A stretch of DNA of 64,000 bases. Origin: Rhodanobacteraceae bacterium ZG21-1 (GTDB taxonomy: Bacteria > Pseudomonadota > Gammaproteobacteria > Xanthomonadales > Rhodanobacteraceae). Position 1 is the stretch's first letter; each line of letters begins with the position of its first letter. This document shows positions 24,857 through 36,228 of this stretch, piece by piece. Made by a program: the position numbers and the translations under genes. The stretch lies in the NCBI GenBank assembly GCA_021390615.1, contig JAJEJU010000024.1:124001-188000 (forward strand), written 5' to 3'. A model generated the notes under the pieces. It worked only from the letters and a program-made list of their open reading frames with translations, did not search any database and had not been told where the DNA came from.

Positions 24857-25642
24857 TCACTCATCGGAGTTGGCGATCAATGAAACAAAAGCCTCTACTG
24901 GCCAACTCTTCAGGCTGGATACCTGCCCATCGCCAAGCTCTATGAGGCGTGGGGTTCCATCTGTCCTCATGGCAACATCTGCGCTGAAAAATGGACTCAT
25001 TATGCGGCGTGCTATCTCGTGTACAAGCTCAGGCACGTTGTGGCCTCTTCCATAAGCTCTTCCGTTGAGAACGAAGTATCTCTCTTCCGTATTCGGGCGT
25101 AGATCTTCGTACTTTCGAATGCAAACACCTCCTTCAACCTCACCTCTGAACTGCTCGATGAGGCTGACGATTTCGCTAACATCATCTGCCGATGATGCAA
25201 CAGATCCACGTTTAGTCGTTAGTGATTTGACATAGTCCTTCACGAAGTACGCCGGCCAAACATGCTTTGCGACAATATATTCAAAGTCGGCGTCTCTAGA
25301 AGCAAAGATGGTCTCTGGAGTGCAGTCATGAAGTAGTGGATACCACTCGGGCAGGTAGTGGCATAGGCGATATTGATGCGGGCTGGTCACTGGAACGCCG
25401 CCGCTGGTAGAAATTGCCTTGTGTAAGCGTCCGTACTCTTCCGGCGTAAGCATCCAGCCGCGATAGAGCACTTTGGCATCCGCGGTTAAGTGCGGCCAGG
25501 GGCTGAATATGCCTTGGTCGAAATCTAAGGTCGAAAACAACGAGCACCGCAAGCCGGCACTGCACAATGCCTCGTACTCGATCGCGTATGTTTCATCAAC
25601 AGATTTTTTGTTGAAGGGATCTGAAGGGAACAATAGATGCAT
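24857..25642 (-). CDS. R2K-type ATP-grasp domain protein
   Basis: Protein of 261 residues in the ATP-grasp superfamily (DUF4343 / R2K clade pattern). Signs are the N-terminal MHLLFPSDPFNKKSVDETY, VLYRGWMLTPEEY, then AKHVWPAYFVKDYVKSL where the ATP-binding Lys residues lie, GEVEGGVCIRKYEDL and the metal-site end PRLIELGDGQVSSL. ATP-grasp enzymes activate a carboxylate with ATP and join it to an amine or thiol. R2K members are known from comparative genomics of conflict and phage-related loci; substrate unknown. It is the largest array unit, between R10 and R11. Confidence 0.8.
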   Translation of the reverse strand: MHLLFPSDPFNKKSVDETYAIEYEALCSAGLRCSLFSTLDFDQGIFSPWPHLTADAKVLYRGWMLTPEEYGRLHKAISTSGGVPVTSPHQYRLCHYLPEWYPLLHDCTPETIFASRDADFEYIVAKHVWPAYFVKDYVKSLTTKRGSVASSADDVSEIVSLIEQFRGEVEGGVCIRKYEDLRPNTEERYFVLNGRAYGRGHNVPELVHEIARRIMSPFFSADVAMRTDGTPRLIELGDGQVSSLKSWPVEAFVSLIANSDE

Positions 25643-25688
25643 TCTTCAATCGCTGCTTTAGTAGAAGCCCCAAAATAACCGATGATCA

Positions 25689-25711
25689 ATGTCCCGATCA
25701 GAAGCGGACCA
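25689..25711 (-). repeat. Array palindrome R11 (short)
   Basis: ATGTCC, CGATCA and GAAGCGGACCA. Left arm shortened. It lies 14 bases from the stop of the gene at 25726. Confidence 0.6.
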
Positions 25712-25725
25712 CTCTCTTACGCAGA

Positions 25726-26001
25726 TTACCCTTTGATACCAGATTTCTCGAACTTACGAGCAAGGACGAATGCTCGATGACGAAGCCGTTGCGGAAACTG
25801 AGGCGTGGCGGCCACGGTATCCAGTAGCCTCGCCATGTCCGCATCCATTGGTACGCCTTGTTCAATCCAATTCACGGCTAGGTCGGGCCAATAGGGCGTC
25901 GGCCAACGCAATCCAGCATCAATTGCGCCACGCACCTTCTCGGCCGAGGCGATGTCTTGTAGCCGTGATTCCAGAAGTACTAAGAGTTCCCGCGTATCCA
26001 A
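25726..26001 (-). CDS. Small helical hypothetical protein
   Basis: Protein of 91 residues, mostly helical: ELLVLLESRLQDIASAEKVRGAI, then YWPDLAVNWIEQG and ADMARLLDTVAATPQF, with a basic end RHRAFVLARKFEKSGIK. No family recognised, cytoplasmic. It resembles small immunity-type helical proteins only in size and style. Array unit between R11 and R12, first in transcription direction. Confidence 0.6.
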   Translation of the reverse strand: MDTRELLVLLESRLQDIASAEKVRGAIDAGLRWPTPYWPDLAVNWIEQGVPMDADMARLLDTVAATPQFPQRLRHRAFVLARKFEKSGIKG

Positions 26002-26028
26002 ATTGCCCCCTCGGTGCCCCTTACGCTT

Positions 26029-26056
26029 ATGTCCATTGTGAGTCGAAAGCGGACGT
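26029..26056 (-). repeat. Array palindrome R12
   Basis: ATGTCCATTGT, GAGTCG and AAAGCGGACGT. Right-most copy of the array. Confidence 0.75.
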
Positions 26057-26327
26057 TCTTCATCTTGCCAAGATGAGCACTTTCGCCGCGTCGATCAAGC
26101 GCCACTTAGTTGTTCGTTTTGATACCGAAACGTCAAGTCCAACCGCTTTTTGCAGGCGGCTGGGCAGGCGGGGAAAAATTCCCGTGTCGGGCAAGGGGGC
26201 AAACGGATGAGAACGGAGAAAATTGCCCGAAGAGAGAGGGGATTGGGCAAAGCTTGGCGAAATGGAGTGGGGCGCCGACACGGGGCGTTAGGCGGGAAAC
26301 GTTGCTACACAATGGTTTTCAGGCAAC
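26057..26327. other. Array end to tRNA: region with tRNA-Phe-like fragments
   Basis: No gene seen. A 13-base stretch at 26273-26285 repeats tRNA-Phe bases 26390-26402 in direct orientation, and CCCGTGTCGG at 26181-26190 repeats it in inverted orientation next to a GGGGAAAAATTCCC stretch like an anticodon stem-loop. This could be a decayed integration site. Confidence 0.4.
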
Positions 26328-26360
26328 AAAAAAGCCAACCGGAGAGCGGTTGGCTTTTTG
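26328..26360. terminator. Bidirectional intrinsic terminator after tRNA-Phe
   Basis: Arms AAAAGCCAACCG (26330-26341) and CGGTTGGCTTTT (26347-26358) pair perfectly, with T-runs on both strands. It terminates the minus-strand tRNA transcript and would also stop plus-strand transcription. Confidence 0.85.
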
Positions 26361-26365
26361 CGTAA

Positions 26366-26441
26366 TGGTGGCCGGGGACGGAATCGAACCGCCGACACGG
26401 GGATTTTCAATCCCCTGCTCTACCAACTGAGCTACCCGGCC
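26366..26441 (-). tRNA. tRNA-Phe (GAA)
   Basis: Minus-strand cloverleaf of 76 bases beginning GGCCGGGTAGCTCAGTTGG, with D-arm, anticodon stem GGGGA/TCCCC around the loop TTGAAAA (anticodon GAA), T-arm GGCGGTTCGATTCC and encoded CCA end at 26366-26368. Acceptor arms GGCCGGG and CCCGGCC pair. Confidence 0.97.
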
Positions 26442-26511
26442 AGGGTGGACAACCGCGAGGGTCGTCGGTGCTGCTTGAAGCCGCTCATTAAATCCGATGA
26501 CGTTGTGCGCG

Positions 26512-26790
26512 TCAAGACTCGCTGTCGGGCGCGACGTAGCCGGCGGGCTTCTCGGCGCCGCCGCCGAACAGGAATTTCTCCATCTCGGCGCCAAGGTACT
26601 GGCGCGTCTTGGGATCGAGCGGATTGAGCCGGTTCTCGTTGATCAGCATGGTCTGGTGGGCGAGCCACTGCTGCCAGGCTTCCTTGGAGATTTCCGCATA
26701 GATGCGCTGGCCTAGCGGACCGGGCCAAGGGGCGAAATCCAGGCCTTCGGCGCTGTGTCCGAGCTTGGCGCATTGAACGGTTCGACTCAT
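26512..26790 (-). CDS. yggX: Probable Fe(2+)-trafficking protein
   Basis: Protein of 92 residues of the YggX family, thought to move ferrous iron and protect iron-sulfur clusters from oxidation. The N-terminus [40 protein letters not shown] and [19 protein letters not shown] match the family, including Cys7. Usual length is about 90. It follows mutY on the same strand after 47 bases; mutY (an iron-sulfur enzyme) next to yggX is the classic arrangement, as in E. coli. The ATG at 26790 gives the family's N-terminus. Confidence 0.95.
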   Translation of the reverse strand: MSRTVQCAKLGHSAEGLDFAPWPGPLGQRIYAEISKEAWQQWLAHQTMLINENRLNPLDPKTRQYLGAEMEKFLFGGGAEKPAGYVAPDSES

Positions 26791-26837
26791 CGGAACTCTC
26801 TTGGGATCGAATAGGGGCAATCGGCCACGGTGCGCCA

Positions 26838-27905
26838 TCAGCCAGCGGCGAGGGTGAGATTCAGGCCTTGCAGCAGATTGCGCACGGGCGTGGGCAGGCC
26901 GAGCGCGCGCAGCTCGTCGAGGCTGCACCAGCGCCGGTCAGGATTATCGGCGATTCCAGGCAGGGCTGTCGCAGCATCGAACAGCCACGGCTCGATCTTC
27001 AATCGGTAGTGGCTGAACACGTGCACGAAGGGCGTGAGGCCTTGCGCATCGTCGATGCGGGCATGGCGCTTGGCGATACGCCATGCGCTGTCGCTGTCCT
27101 CCGCCTCGGGCAGGCTCCACAGCCCGGCCCACACGCCGCTGGGGCCGCGCCGTTCCAGCAGCACGCGTCCCTTCGAATCGCGCAGGATCAGCATCAGCGT
27201 GGCGCGGCTGGGCAGGGTCTTGCCAGGCTTGCTGGAGGGCAGCACGGTGGTGAGCTGCTCGCGCTGCGCCACACAGCCCAGTCGCAGCGGGCAGGCTTCG
27301 CACAGTGGGCGCGCACGCACGCAGACGGTGGCGCCGAGATCCATGATCGCCTGGGTGTAGTCGGCGACGCGTTGCTCGGGCGTATGCGCCTCGGCATGCT
27401 TCCACAGGGTTTTTTCCACCGCGCTCTGCGCGGGATCGCCGTGGATGCCGTGGTAGCGCGTCAGCACGCGCTTGACGTTGCCGTCGAGGATCGCATGGCG
27501 CAGACCGTAGGCCTGGGCAAGGATTGCGCCGGCAGTGGAACGGCCGATGCCGGGCAGGGCGCGCAAGGCGTCGATGTCGCGTGGCAGCTCGCCGCCGTGG
27601 TGCTCGACGCACACCTGGGCGGCGCGATGCAGGAAGCGTGCGCGCCGGTAATAGCCGAGGCCGGACCAGAGCGCCAGCACGGTGTCTTCGGCAGCGGCGG
27701 CGAGGTCGGCCAGGGTCGGCAGTGCCGTCATGAAGCGCTGGAAGTAGGGTATGACCGTAGCGACCTGGGTCTGCTGCAGCATCACCTCGGACAGCCAGAC
27801 CCGATAAGCGTCGCGCCGGCCCGGCGCGGTGGGCTGTTGCCAGGGCAGGTCGTGGCGGCCGTGGCGATCGAACCAGGCCAGCAGGTCGGCGGCAAAGTCG
27901 CTCAT
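26838..27905 (-). CDS. mutY: A/G-specific adenine glycosylase
   Basis: DNA repair glycosylase of 355 residues that removes adenine opposite 8-oxoguanine. Visible: catalytic Glu40 in [12 protein letters not shown], helix-hairpin-helix [15 protein letters not shown] with the following LDGNVKRV (catalytic Asp), the [4Fe-4S] ligands C-x6-C-x2-C-x5-C in [17 protein letters not shown], and a C-terminal NUDIX-like 8-oxoG recognition domain. Its start overlaps the stop of the AsmA-like gene by four bases and yggX follows. Confidence 0.97.
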   Translation of the reverse strand: MSDFAADLLAWFDRHGRHDLPWQQPTAPGRRDAYRVWLSEVMLQQTQVATVIPYFQRFMTALPTLADLAAAAEDTVLALWSGLGYYRRARFLHRAAQVCVEHHGGELPRDIDALRALPGIGRSTAGAILAQAYGLRHAILDGNVKRVLTRYHGIHGDPAQSAVEKTLWKHAEAHTPEQRVADYTQAIMDLGATVCVRARPLCEACPLRLGCVAQREQLTTVLPSSKPGKTLPSRATLMLILRDSKGRVLLERRGPSGVWAGLWSLPEAEDSDSAWRIAKRHARIDDAQGLTPFVHVFSHYRLKIEPWLFDAATALPGIADNPDRRWCSLDELRALGLPTPVRNLLQGLNLTLAAG

Positions 27906-28978
27906 TGCGCGTGCGCTTCGCCGTTGTCGCCAGCAGCCGTGCTGGCGGCGCTCGCCGGCGCGTCGCTGCCGGTCTGCACGCTGAGTCCTTCGATGTGGAT
28001 GCCGCCGGCGTCGAGCTTGTCCATCTCGATGCGGCCGCTGCCGGGCAGCACGGACAGCTCCGGGCTGTGTTCACTGTCCAGCTGCGACCACCAGTCGGCC
28101 AGCGCCAGCGGCGGCAGCTGGAGATCGGTGTGATTGTCCGCCCCGTCCACTTTCAGCGCGAACAGCAAAGGGTCGTGTTGATTTGCCGGAGTCAGCCCCA
28201 GCCGCACGTCGTAGTCGCGGCTCTCGTGAGTGGCGGAATCGGTACGCTGCAGCTTGCCGTCCAGCGCGAGCGTCGCGTCGGCGCCTCCGCGCCAGCTGGC
28301 GCGGCCGCCCAGCTGCAGCAGTGTGGCGGTATCGTGCGCATAGCGCAGCGCGATGTCGTCCAGCTGCAGGCTGTTGCCCTGCATCCGGGGCACGGCGGAA
28401 AGGTTCAGCTGCATGGCGGTGCCGTCGGCGTTGCGCGCGATGATCTCCAGCGGGAACGGCTGCCCGGGATTGAGGCGACCCGCTTCCAGCGACACGTCGT
28501 CGAGCAGGGCGGCGTTGCCGCGCACCAGGCTGCCGCGGATCACGCTGATGCCGGCGTCCACGCTCGGGATCTCGGGCACGCTGCGGCCGTTCTGCGCAGG
28601 CAGCCCGGCCAGCCAGCTCTGCAGGGCGCTGAGGTCTACGCGCGGCGCGTCGATTTCCAGCCGGGTGATCGCGGTCGGCCCACCCAGCAGGCTGCGCCAG
28701 GGCAATACCAACCGGCCGCGCGAGGCCAGCAGGATTGGCGTGCTTGCCCCCTGCGCGCTCAAGGTCAGGCCTTCCAGCTCCAGCGCCGGGCGAGGGAACA
28801 ACTGGGGACTGGCCGGACTGGCCAGCGAGAGCTCCAGCCCGGCCTTGCGCGCCTGCTCCTGCAGCAGCGCGGTGAAGCTGTCCGGGCGCAGCAGGTACAG
28901 CGCCGCACCGAGCGCCAGCAGCAGCGCCGCCACCACGGCGACGAGCAGGGATACGAGCAGGCGCAGCCGGCGGGACAT
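27902..28978 (-). CDS. AsmA family protein
   Basis: Protein of 358 residues with a single N-terminal transmembrane helix (about 8-29, LLVSLLVAVVAALLLALGAALYLL) and a long periplasmic strand-rich part. RPDSFTALLQEQARKAGLELSL and PRPALELEGLTL match the AsmA N-terminal domain. AsmA-like proteins help lipid transport between membranes and outer membrane assembly. It is shorter than E. coli AsmA (about 617) and lacks a long C-terminal domain. It overlaps mutY by four bases and follows ftsY, so it is probably an operon member. Confidence 0.85.
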   Translation of the reverse strand: MSRRLRLLVSLLVAVVAALLLALGAALYLLRPDSFTALLQEQARKAGLELSLASPASPQLFPRPALELEGLTLSAQGASTPILLASRGRLVLPWRSLLGGPTAITRLEIDAPRVDLSALQSWLAGLPAQNGRSVPEIPSVDAGISVIRGSLVRGNAALLDDVSLEAGRLNPGQPFPLEIIARNADGTAMQLNLSAVPRMQGNSLQLDDIALRYAHDTATLLQLGGRASWRGGADATLALDGKLQRTDSATHESRDYDVRLGLTPANQHDPLLFALKVDGADNHTDLQLPPLALADWWSQLDSEHSPELSVLPGSGRIEMDKLDAGGIHIEGLSVQTGSDAPASAASTAAGDNGEAHAQ

Positions 28979-29015
28979 TCAGCGCCGCCGAGTGCGCCGC
29001 ACGGAACAGGCGGCG

Positions 29016-30110
29016 TCAGTCATGGCCCAGCCGGGGCGGCAGCAGGCCGTCCACATAGGCCTCGGCATCGAAGGTGCGCAGGTCGGTGGCACCTTCGCCC
29101 AGACCTACGTAGCGGATCGGCAGGCCGAACTCGCGCGCCAGCGCGAACACCACGCCGCCCTTGGCGGTGCCGTCCAGCTTGGTCACCGCCAGGCCGGTGA
29201 CCCCGACGATCTGGCGGAACTGGCGCACCTGGCTGATCGCGTTCTGGCCGGTGGTGCCGTCGATCACCATCAGCACTTCGTGCGGTGCCTCGGCGTCGAG
29301 CTTCTTCAGCACGCGGGCGATCTTGCCCAGCTCGTCCATCAGGCCGCCCTGGGTGTGCAGGCGGCCGGCGGTGTCGGCGATTAGCACGTCGGCGCTACGC
29401 GAGCGCGCCGCCTGCAAGGCGTCGAAGATCACGCTGGCGGCATCGGCGTCCTGGCCCTGTGAGATCACCGGCACCTGGTTGCGCGCGCCCCAGGTCTTCA
29501 GCTGCTCGACGGCAGCGGCGCGGAAGGTGTCGCCGGCTGCCAGCAGCACCTCGCGCCCTTCGTCGCGGTAGCGGCGCGCCAGCTTGCCGATGGTGGTGGT
29601 CTTGCCCACGCCGTTGATGCCCACGATGAGGATCACGAAGGGCTTGCGCTGGCCGATGTCGAGCGCTTGCTGCACCGGCTTCAGCTGCGCCACCAGCTCC
29701 TGGCGCAGCGCTGCCAGCAGGGCGTCGGCGTCGGCGAATTCGCGCTTGTGCATGCGCTTGCGCAGGTTCTCGACCAGCTCGGTGCTGGTCTCGATGCCTA
29801 CATCCGCGGTGATCAGCGTGGTCTCCAGCTCGTCGAGCAGGTCGTCGTCGAGCTTGGGATGGCGCACGAACAGCGAGCTCAGCCCGCGTGCGAAACCGCT
29901 GCCGGCCAGGCGTTCGCGCCAGCTGCGTTTGGCCGGCGCGGCCTCGGCCTCGGGGGCGATGTCGGCCGGCGCGGGTGCCTCGGCAGGGGGCGCCGGCGGT
30001 TCTTGCGACGCCTGCGGCGCGGCTGCGGCCGGCGTCGTCGTTTCGATGATTTCGTCGGCCGGCGTTTCCGCGGCGGTCTCGGCGGGCTTCTTTTTCCAGA
30101 ACTTGAGCAT
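29016..30110 (-). CDS. ftsY: Signal recognition particle receptor FtsY
   Basis: GTPase of 364 residues that docks ribosome-SRP complexes at the inner membrane. An N-terminal Ala/Pro/Glu-rich tail (about 1-60, with MLKFWKKKP) is followed by the helical N domain and the G domain: P-loop GINGVGKTTTIGKLA, DTFRAAAVEQL, DTAGRLH and TKLDGTAKGG. The ATG at 30110 gives the standard membrane-targeting basic start; the frame is open further but that part overlaps rsmD. Divergent from rsmD, a common layout in gammaproteobacteria. Confidence 0.97.
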   Translation of the reverse strand: MLKFWKKKPAETAAETPADEIIETTTPAAAAPQASQEPPAPPAEAPAPADIAPEAEAAPAKRSWRERLAGSGFARGLSSLFVRHPKLDDDLLDELETTLITADVGIETSTELVENLRKRMHKREFADADALLAALRQELVAQLKPVQQALDIGQRKPFVILIVGINGVGKTTTIGKLARRYRDEGREVLLAAGDTFRAAAVEQLKTWGARNQVPVISQGQDADAASVIFDALQAARSRSADVLIADTAGRLHTQGGLMDELGKIARVLKKLDAEAPHEVLMVIDGTTGQNAISQVRQFRQIVGVTGLAVTKLDGTAKGGVVFALAREFGLPIRYVGLGEGATDLRTFDAEAYVDGLLPPRLGHD

Positions 30111-30186
30111 TGCGTCGAGGATTGAAAGACAATCCCTAGATGCTAACACCCCGACCCGCACTGCCCGCTGAGCCGCGAGGACGCCG

Positions 30187-30771
30187 ATGAGCCCGCCGCG
30201 GCCTGGCCGCGTCCGCATCATCGGCGGCAGCCTGCGCAATTCCAGGTTGGATGTGCCGGAGCTGGCGGGCCTGCGCCCCACTGCCGAGCGGGTGCGCGAG
30301 ACCCTGTTCAACTGGCTGGCGCCGACTATTGCCGGCGCGCGTTGCCTGGACCTGTTCGCCGGCACCGGCGCGCTGGGCATCGAGGCGCTCTCGCGCGGCG
30401 CGGGCTCGGCGTTGCTGGTTGAGCGCGACGAGCGGGCGGCGCGGGCGCTGCGCGACAACCTGGCGCGGCTGCGCCTGTCGCAGGCCAGCGTGCTCGCGCA
30501 GGAGGCGCAGATCCTGCTGCGGCAGCCGTCGGGGCGCGGTCAGTTCGACCTGGTCTTCCTCGACCCACCGTTCGCCCTGGCCTTGTGGACGCCGGTGGCG
30601 CAGCTGCTGGAACAGGGCGGCTGGCTGGCGCCGTCGGCCTGGATCTATGTCGAATCGCCGCGGCAGGCCGCGCCTGCACTGCCGGCGAACTGGCTGCCGC
30701 ACCGCCAGGGCCAGGCAGGGGAGGTGGCCTATGCGCTCTATCGCCGCTCCCAGGACGTTCCGCTAAGCTAG
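30187..30771 (+). CDS. rsmD: 16S rRNA (guanine966-N2)-methyltransferase
   Basis: Methyltransferase of 194 residues modifying G966 of 16S rRNA with S-adenosylmethionine. Motifs: IIGGSLRNSRLDVP near the start, RVRETLFNWL, the SAM-binding LDLFAGTGALGIEALSRGA, and the catalytic-type LDPPF in LVFLDPPFALAL (N-methyltransferase NPPY/DPPF). Length is normal. It is divergent from ftsY and 30 bases ahead of coaD, the conserved ftsY-rsmD-coaD neighbourhood. Confidence 0.96.
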   Translation: MSPPRPGRVRIIGGSLRNSRLDVPELAGLRPTAERVRETLFNWLAPTIAGARCLDLFAGTGALGIEALSRGAGSALLVERDERAARALRDNLARLRLSQASVLAQEAQILLRQPSGRGQFDLVFLDPPFALALWTPVAQLLEQGGWLAPSAWIYVESPRQAAPALPANWLPHRQGQAGEVAYALYRRSQDVPLS

Positions 30772-31332
<561 letters not shown>

Positions 31333-31472
31333 GCGCCGCCGGCGCCTGCAGGCGGCTCAAGCGGACCGGATTGGCATACACTCTGCCGAGTAGGCCCCAT
31401 CCCTGCCTGCGCCCATGCACGGCGCGGGCCTGTTCCTCCCGAAACTCGAATGCAACCGTAAGGTGATTTCCC

Positions 31473-31979
31473 ATGCGTAAGCTCATCCTTGCCGCCTCCT
31501 TCGCGCTGACTGCGACGCTGATGCTCAGCGCTTGCGACAAGCAGGACGACAACCAGCAGGCATCGGCGCAGCAGCAGGTGCAGAAGGTCAGCAAACCCAC
31601 CGACCCGAACGACGCCAAGGCGTGGAACGCCTATCTCGGCCAGATCGTGCAGCAGAACATGCAGGGCATGAGCGCCGAGCGGCCCTGGCCTTATCTGGTG
31701 AACGCCGGCGACAGCGACGACGACAAGGCCAAGCGCGACCGCCAGCTGCAGAACGTGCAGGATGCCGTCACCCGCGGCGTGCTGCCGGGCAACCTGCTGG
31801 TGTTCGCCGGCCCCGATTCGGGCAAGACCGCCGACCTGATCCTGGCCGCCTTCAAGGATGCCAAGCCCGGCTCGTTCAAGGGCGTGATCATCCTGTTCAT
31901 CGGCGACCAGGCCGACCAGCAGCGCGTCACCGACGGCCTGCAGCCGACCAGCGCCACCGTCCGCTTCGTCGCGATGTAA
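31473..31979 (+). CDS. Hypothetical lipoprotein
   Basis: Protein of 168 residues with a lipoprotein signal: MRKLILAASFALTATLMLSA then Cys at 21 (lipobox LSAC). The mature part begins with a Gln/Asp-rich linker (DKQDDNQQASAQQQVQ) and continues with NAYLGQIVQQNMQGM, RPWPYLVNAGDSDDDKAKRD and IILFIGDQADQQRVTD. No named family, but similar proteins are common in this order next to coaD. Probably anchored in the periplasmic face of a membrane. A GTAAGGTG stretch before the ATG can serve as ribosome binding site. Confidence 0.75.
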   Translation: MRKLILAASFALTATLMLSACDKQDDNQQASAQQQVQKVSKPTDPNDAKAWNAYLGQIVQQNMQGMSAERPWPYLVNAGDSDDDKAKRDRQLQNVQDAVTRGVLPGNLLVFAGPDSGKTADLILAAFKDAKPGSFKGVIILFIGDQADQQRVTDGLQPTSATVRFVAM

Positions 31980-32037
31980 TCGCATATCGCGCCGCGCCCC
32001 CGAGCCTCCGGTGGGCGCGACGCTGCGATCCCGAATC

Positions 32038-32523
32038 ATGCTCAAGCGCTGCTGGTTTCTTTGCTGCGCGCTCGCGGTGCTTGCGTCCGCCGCGCAGGCC
32101 CAGGATGGCGGCGATGCCCCGGGCTATGACCGCACGCCGTTTCCGCGCTACAGCCTGAACCCGCAGTGGCGGCAGGTGTTTGCGCAGGAAAACGATGCGG
32201 GCGGAACCCAGGCCGCCTATGTCGACCTGGCCTCTGTGCAGTTCGTCGACGACCAGATCGCCTTCGTACTCAAGCGCACGAATGCGCGGAACAAGCAGCC
32301 TCCGTACGAAGTCGAGATCGACCACAGCGTGGTCAAGCCGCAGAGCCGCCAGGTGGCCTATCTGGTCGTGCAGCACTTCGACGGCAAGGGCGTGTTCGAA
32401 CAGCAGCAATACGCCGACGTCGGCCACTGGCTGGACATGGACCCCGAACACAATCGGCTCAACGCCGCCGTGCTGGCGTTCCTGCGTGGCCTGCCCAAGC
32501 CGGCGCCGCACACGCCGGATTGA
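32038..32523 (+). CDS. Hypothetical exported protein
   Basis: Protein of 161 residues with a signal peptide (MLKRCWFLCCALAVLASAAQA, cleavage before QDGG). The mature part has YSLNPQWRQVFAQENDAGGT, YVDLASVQFVDDQIAFVLKR and YEVEIDHSVVKPQSRQVAYL, which reads like the small surface-adhesin type proteins that record phenotypic changes by a strand-rich domain; no family is certain. The ATG at 32038 starts the signal peptide; a GTG at 32011 would add a basic stretch. It lies between the lipoprotein gene and the ferredoxin. Confidence 0.7.
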   Translation: MLKRCWFLCCALAVLASAAQAQDGGDAPGYDRTPFPRYSLNPQWRQVFAQENDAGGTQAAYVDLASVQFVDDQIAFVLKRTNARNKQPPYEVEIDHSVVKPQSRQVAYLVVQHFDGKGVFEQQQYADVGHWLDMDPEHNRLNAAVLAFLRGLPKPAPHTPD

Positions 32524-32572
32524 TGGGATGGGGCCGGCGAGCGCCCGCTATGACGTGCCTACGATATGGTGA

Positions 32573-34620
<2,048 letters not shown>

Positions 34621-34653
34621 GAACTGGCCTGACATCAGGGTGCGGCGCCGGGC

Positions 34654-35163
34654 ATGAAGGCCTTGCACTGGGCGGCCATCGTCGTTGCCTGCGCCTGGGC
34701 GTTCGCCGCATCGGCGGCGCCCGTAGTGGTGTCGTCGTGCGACGGGCGCTATCAGCTGCAGGAGGACGGCACCGGGCATGTGTTGCTGCAGACTCCGGCC
34801 GGTCGGCGCATTCGCTTGTCGACGGGGCATGGCCTGGCGGGAGGCGCCATCGATGTCGCGCACCGGCAATTCGTGATCTACGGCCTGCCGTCCGTCCCCG
34901 ATCGACGATCGCCGCAGGCCATGCTGATTTCGGTCTATGCCGACCTCGACCGACAACCCAGGCGGCTGCTGCGCACAAGCACCGGCGCGGGAATCTACAG
35001 CGCTGGCTATACCGTCGACGGCCGCTCCATCGTGGTCGAGTATGCCTACGGCAGCTTTTTGATCGATACGCTGCGGCGCCGCACTGGCTCCTTGTTGCCG
35101 CCGGATCGAACGCCAACGCCCGTGGCGGATTGTGGTGCGTGGTCGCCGGCAGGGAGGTCTTGA
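34654..35163 (+). CDS. Hypothetical exported protein, probably shortened by a frameshift
   Basis: Protein of 169 residues in this frame, with a signal peptide (LHWAAIVVACAWAFAASA, cleavage near residue 21). The body is strand-rich (YQLQEDGTGHVLLQTPAGRR, FVIYGLPSVPDRRS, IYSAGYTVDGRSIVVEYAYG). The frame ends soon after PTPVADCGAW, but the next frame from about 35132 to 35314 carries protein-like sequence (ARFLSVEYAWHDGRLVVVWR, KDCDHVLASPAEAKAICRIS) that would complete a strand-rich domain of about 220 residues. A single-base change between 35110 and 35165 would join them. Family unknown. Confidence 0.55.
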   Translation: MKALHWAAIVVACAWAFAASAAPVVVSSCDGRYQLQEDGTGHVLLQTPAGRRIRLSTGHGLAGGAIDVAHRQFVIYGLPSVPDRRSPQAMLISVYADLDRQPRRLLRTSTGAGIYSAGYTVDGRSIVVEYAYGSFLIDTLRRRTGSLLPPDRTPTPVADCGAWSPAGRS

Positions 35164-35314
35164 GCGGGCGGCCGGCAACGCCCGCTTCCTTTCGGTGGAA
35201 TACGCCTGGCACGATGGGCGCCTGGTGGTGGTTTGGCGCAAGGATTGCGACCATGTACTGGCCTCGCCCGCGGAGGCCAAGGCCATCTGCCGAATTTCCA
35301 CGCAGCCGCCCTGA
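35132..35314 (+). pseudogene. Likely out-of-frame C-terminal part of the preceding gene
   Basis: An open stretch in the +1 frame following the preceding exported protein. LSVEYAWHDGRLVVVW reads like a continuing beta-propeller-type strand, and KDCDHV and AICRI give a Cys pair. No ribosome binding site suits an independent start. It could also be a sequencing error in a homopolymer-poor but GC-rich stretch. Confidence 0.4.
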
Positions 35315-35362
35315 GTTCGCCTCGGGGCCGCAACGACACACCAGACACGGGTAGGACCAGTC

Positions 35363-36214
<852 letters not shown>

Positions 36215-36228
36215 GGAGTTGCATTGCG

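Larger units (their letters stand above)
20829..26056 (-). other. Palindrome-linked array of eleven minus-strand genes
   Basis: Eleven small genes on the minus strand alternate with copies of one roughly 28-bp palindrome. In the best copy, at 21167-21194, perfect 11-base arms ATGTCCGCTTT and AAAGCGGACAT surround the loop GGGTCG. All copies have the same orientation relative to the genes. Most sit 1-19 bases after a stop codon. The genes are unrelated in sequence to one another. This is like a gene-cassette array, but no integrase gene or standard attC core (RYYYAAC with GTTRRRY) is seen. Confidence 0.75.

Noticed and set aside
24857..26001. Phage origin of the array end
   Set aside because: No phage structural, integrase or lysis genes are seen; the ATP-grasp type alone does not prove it.
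20829..26056. CRISPR array
   Set aside because: The repeats are spaced by 230-950 bases with genes between them, not by uniform spacers, and no cas genes are present.
20829..26056. Standard integron with attC sites
   Set aside because: No RYYYAAC/GTTRRRY core pairs flank the palindromes and no integrase gene is in the window. GTTAGGC near 26287 and ACCTAAC near 21597 are single chance matches.
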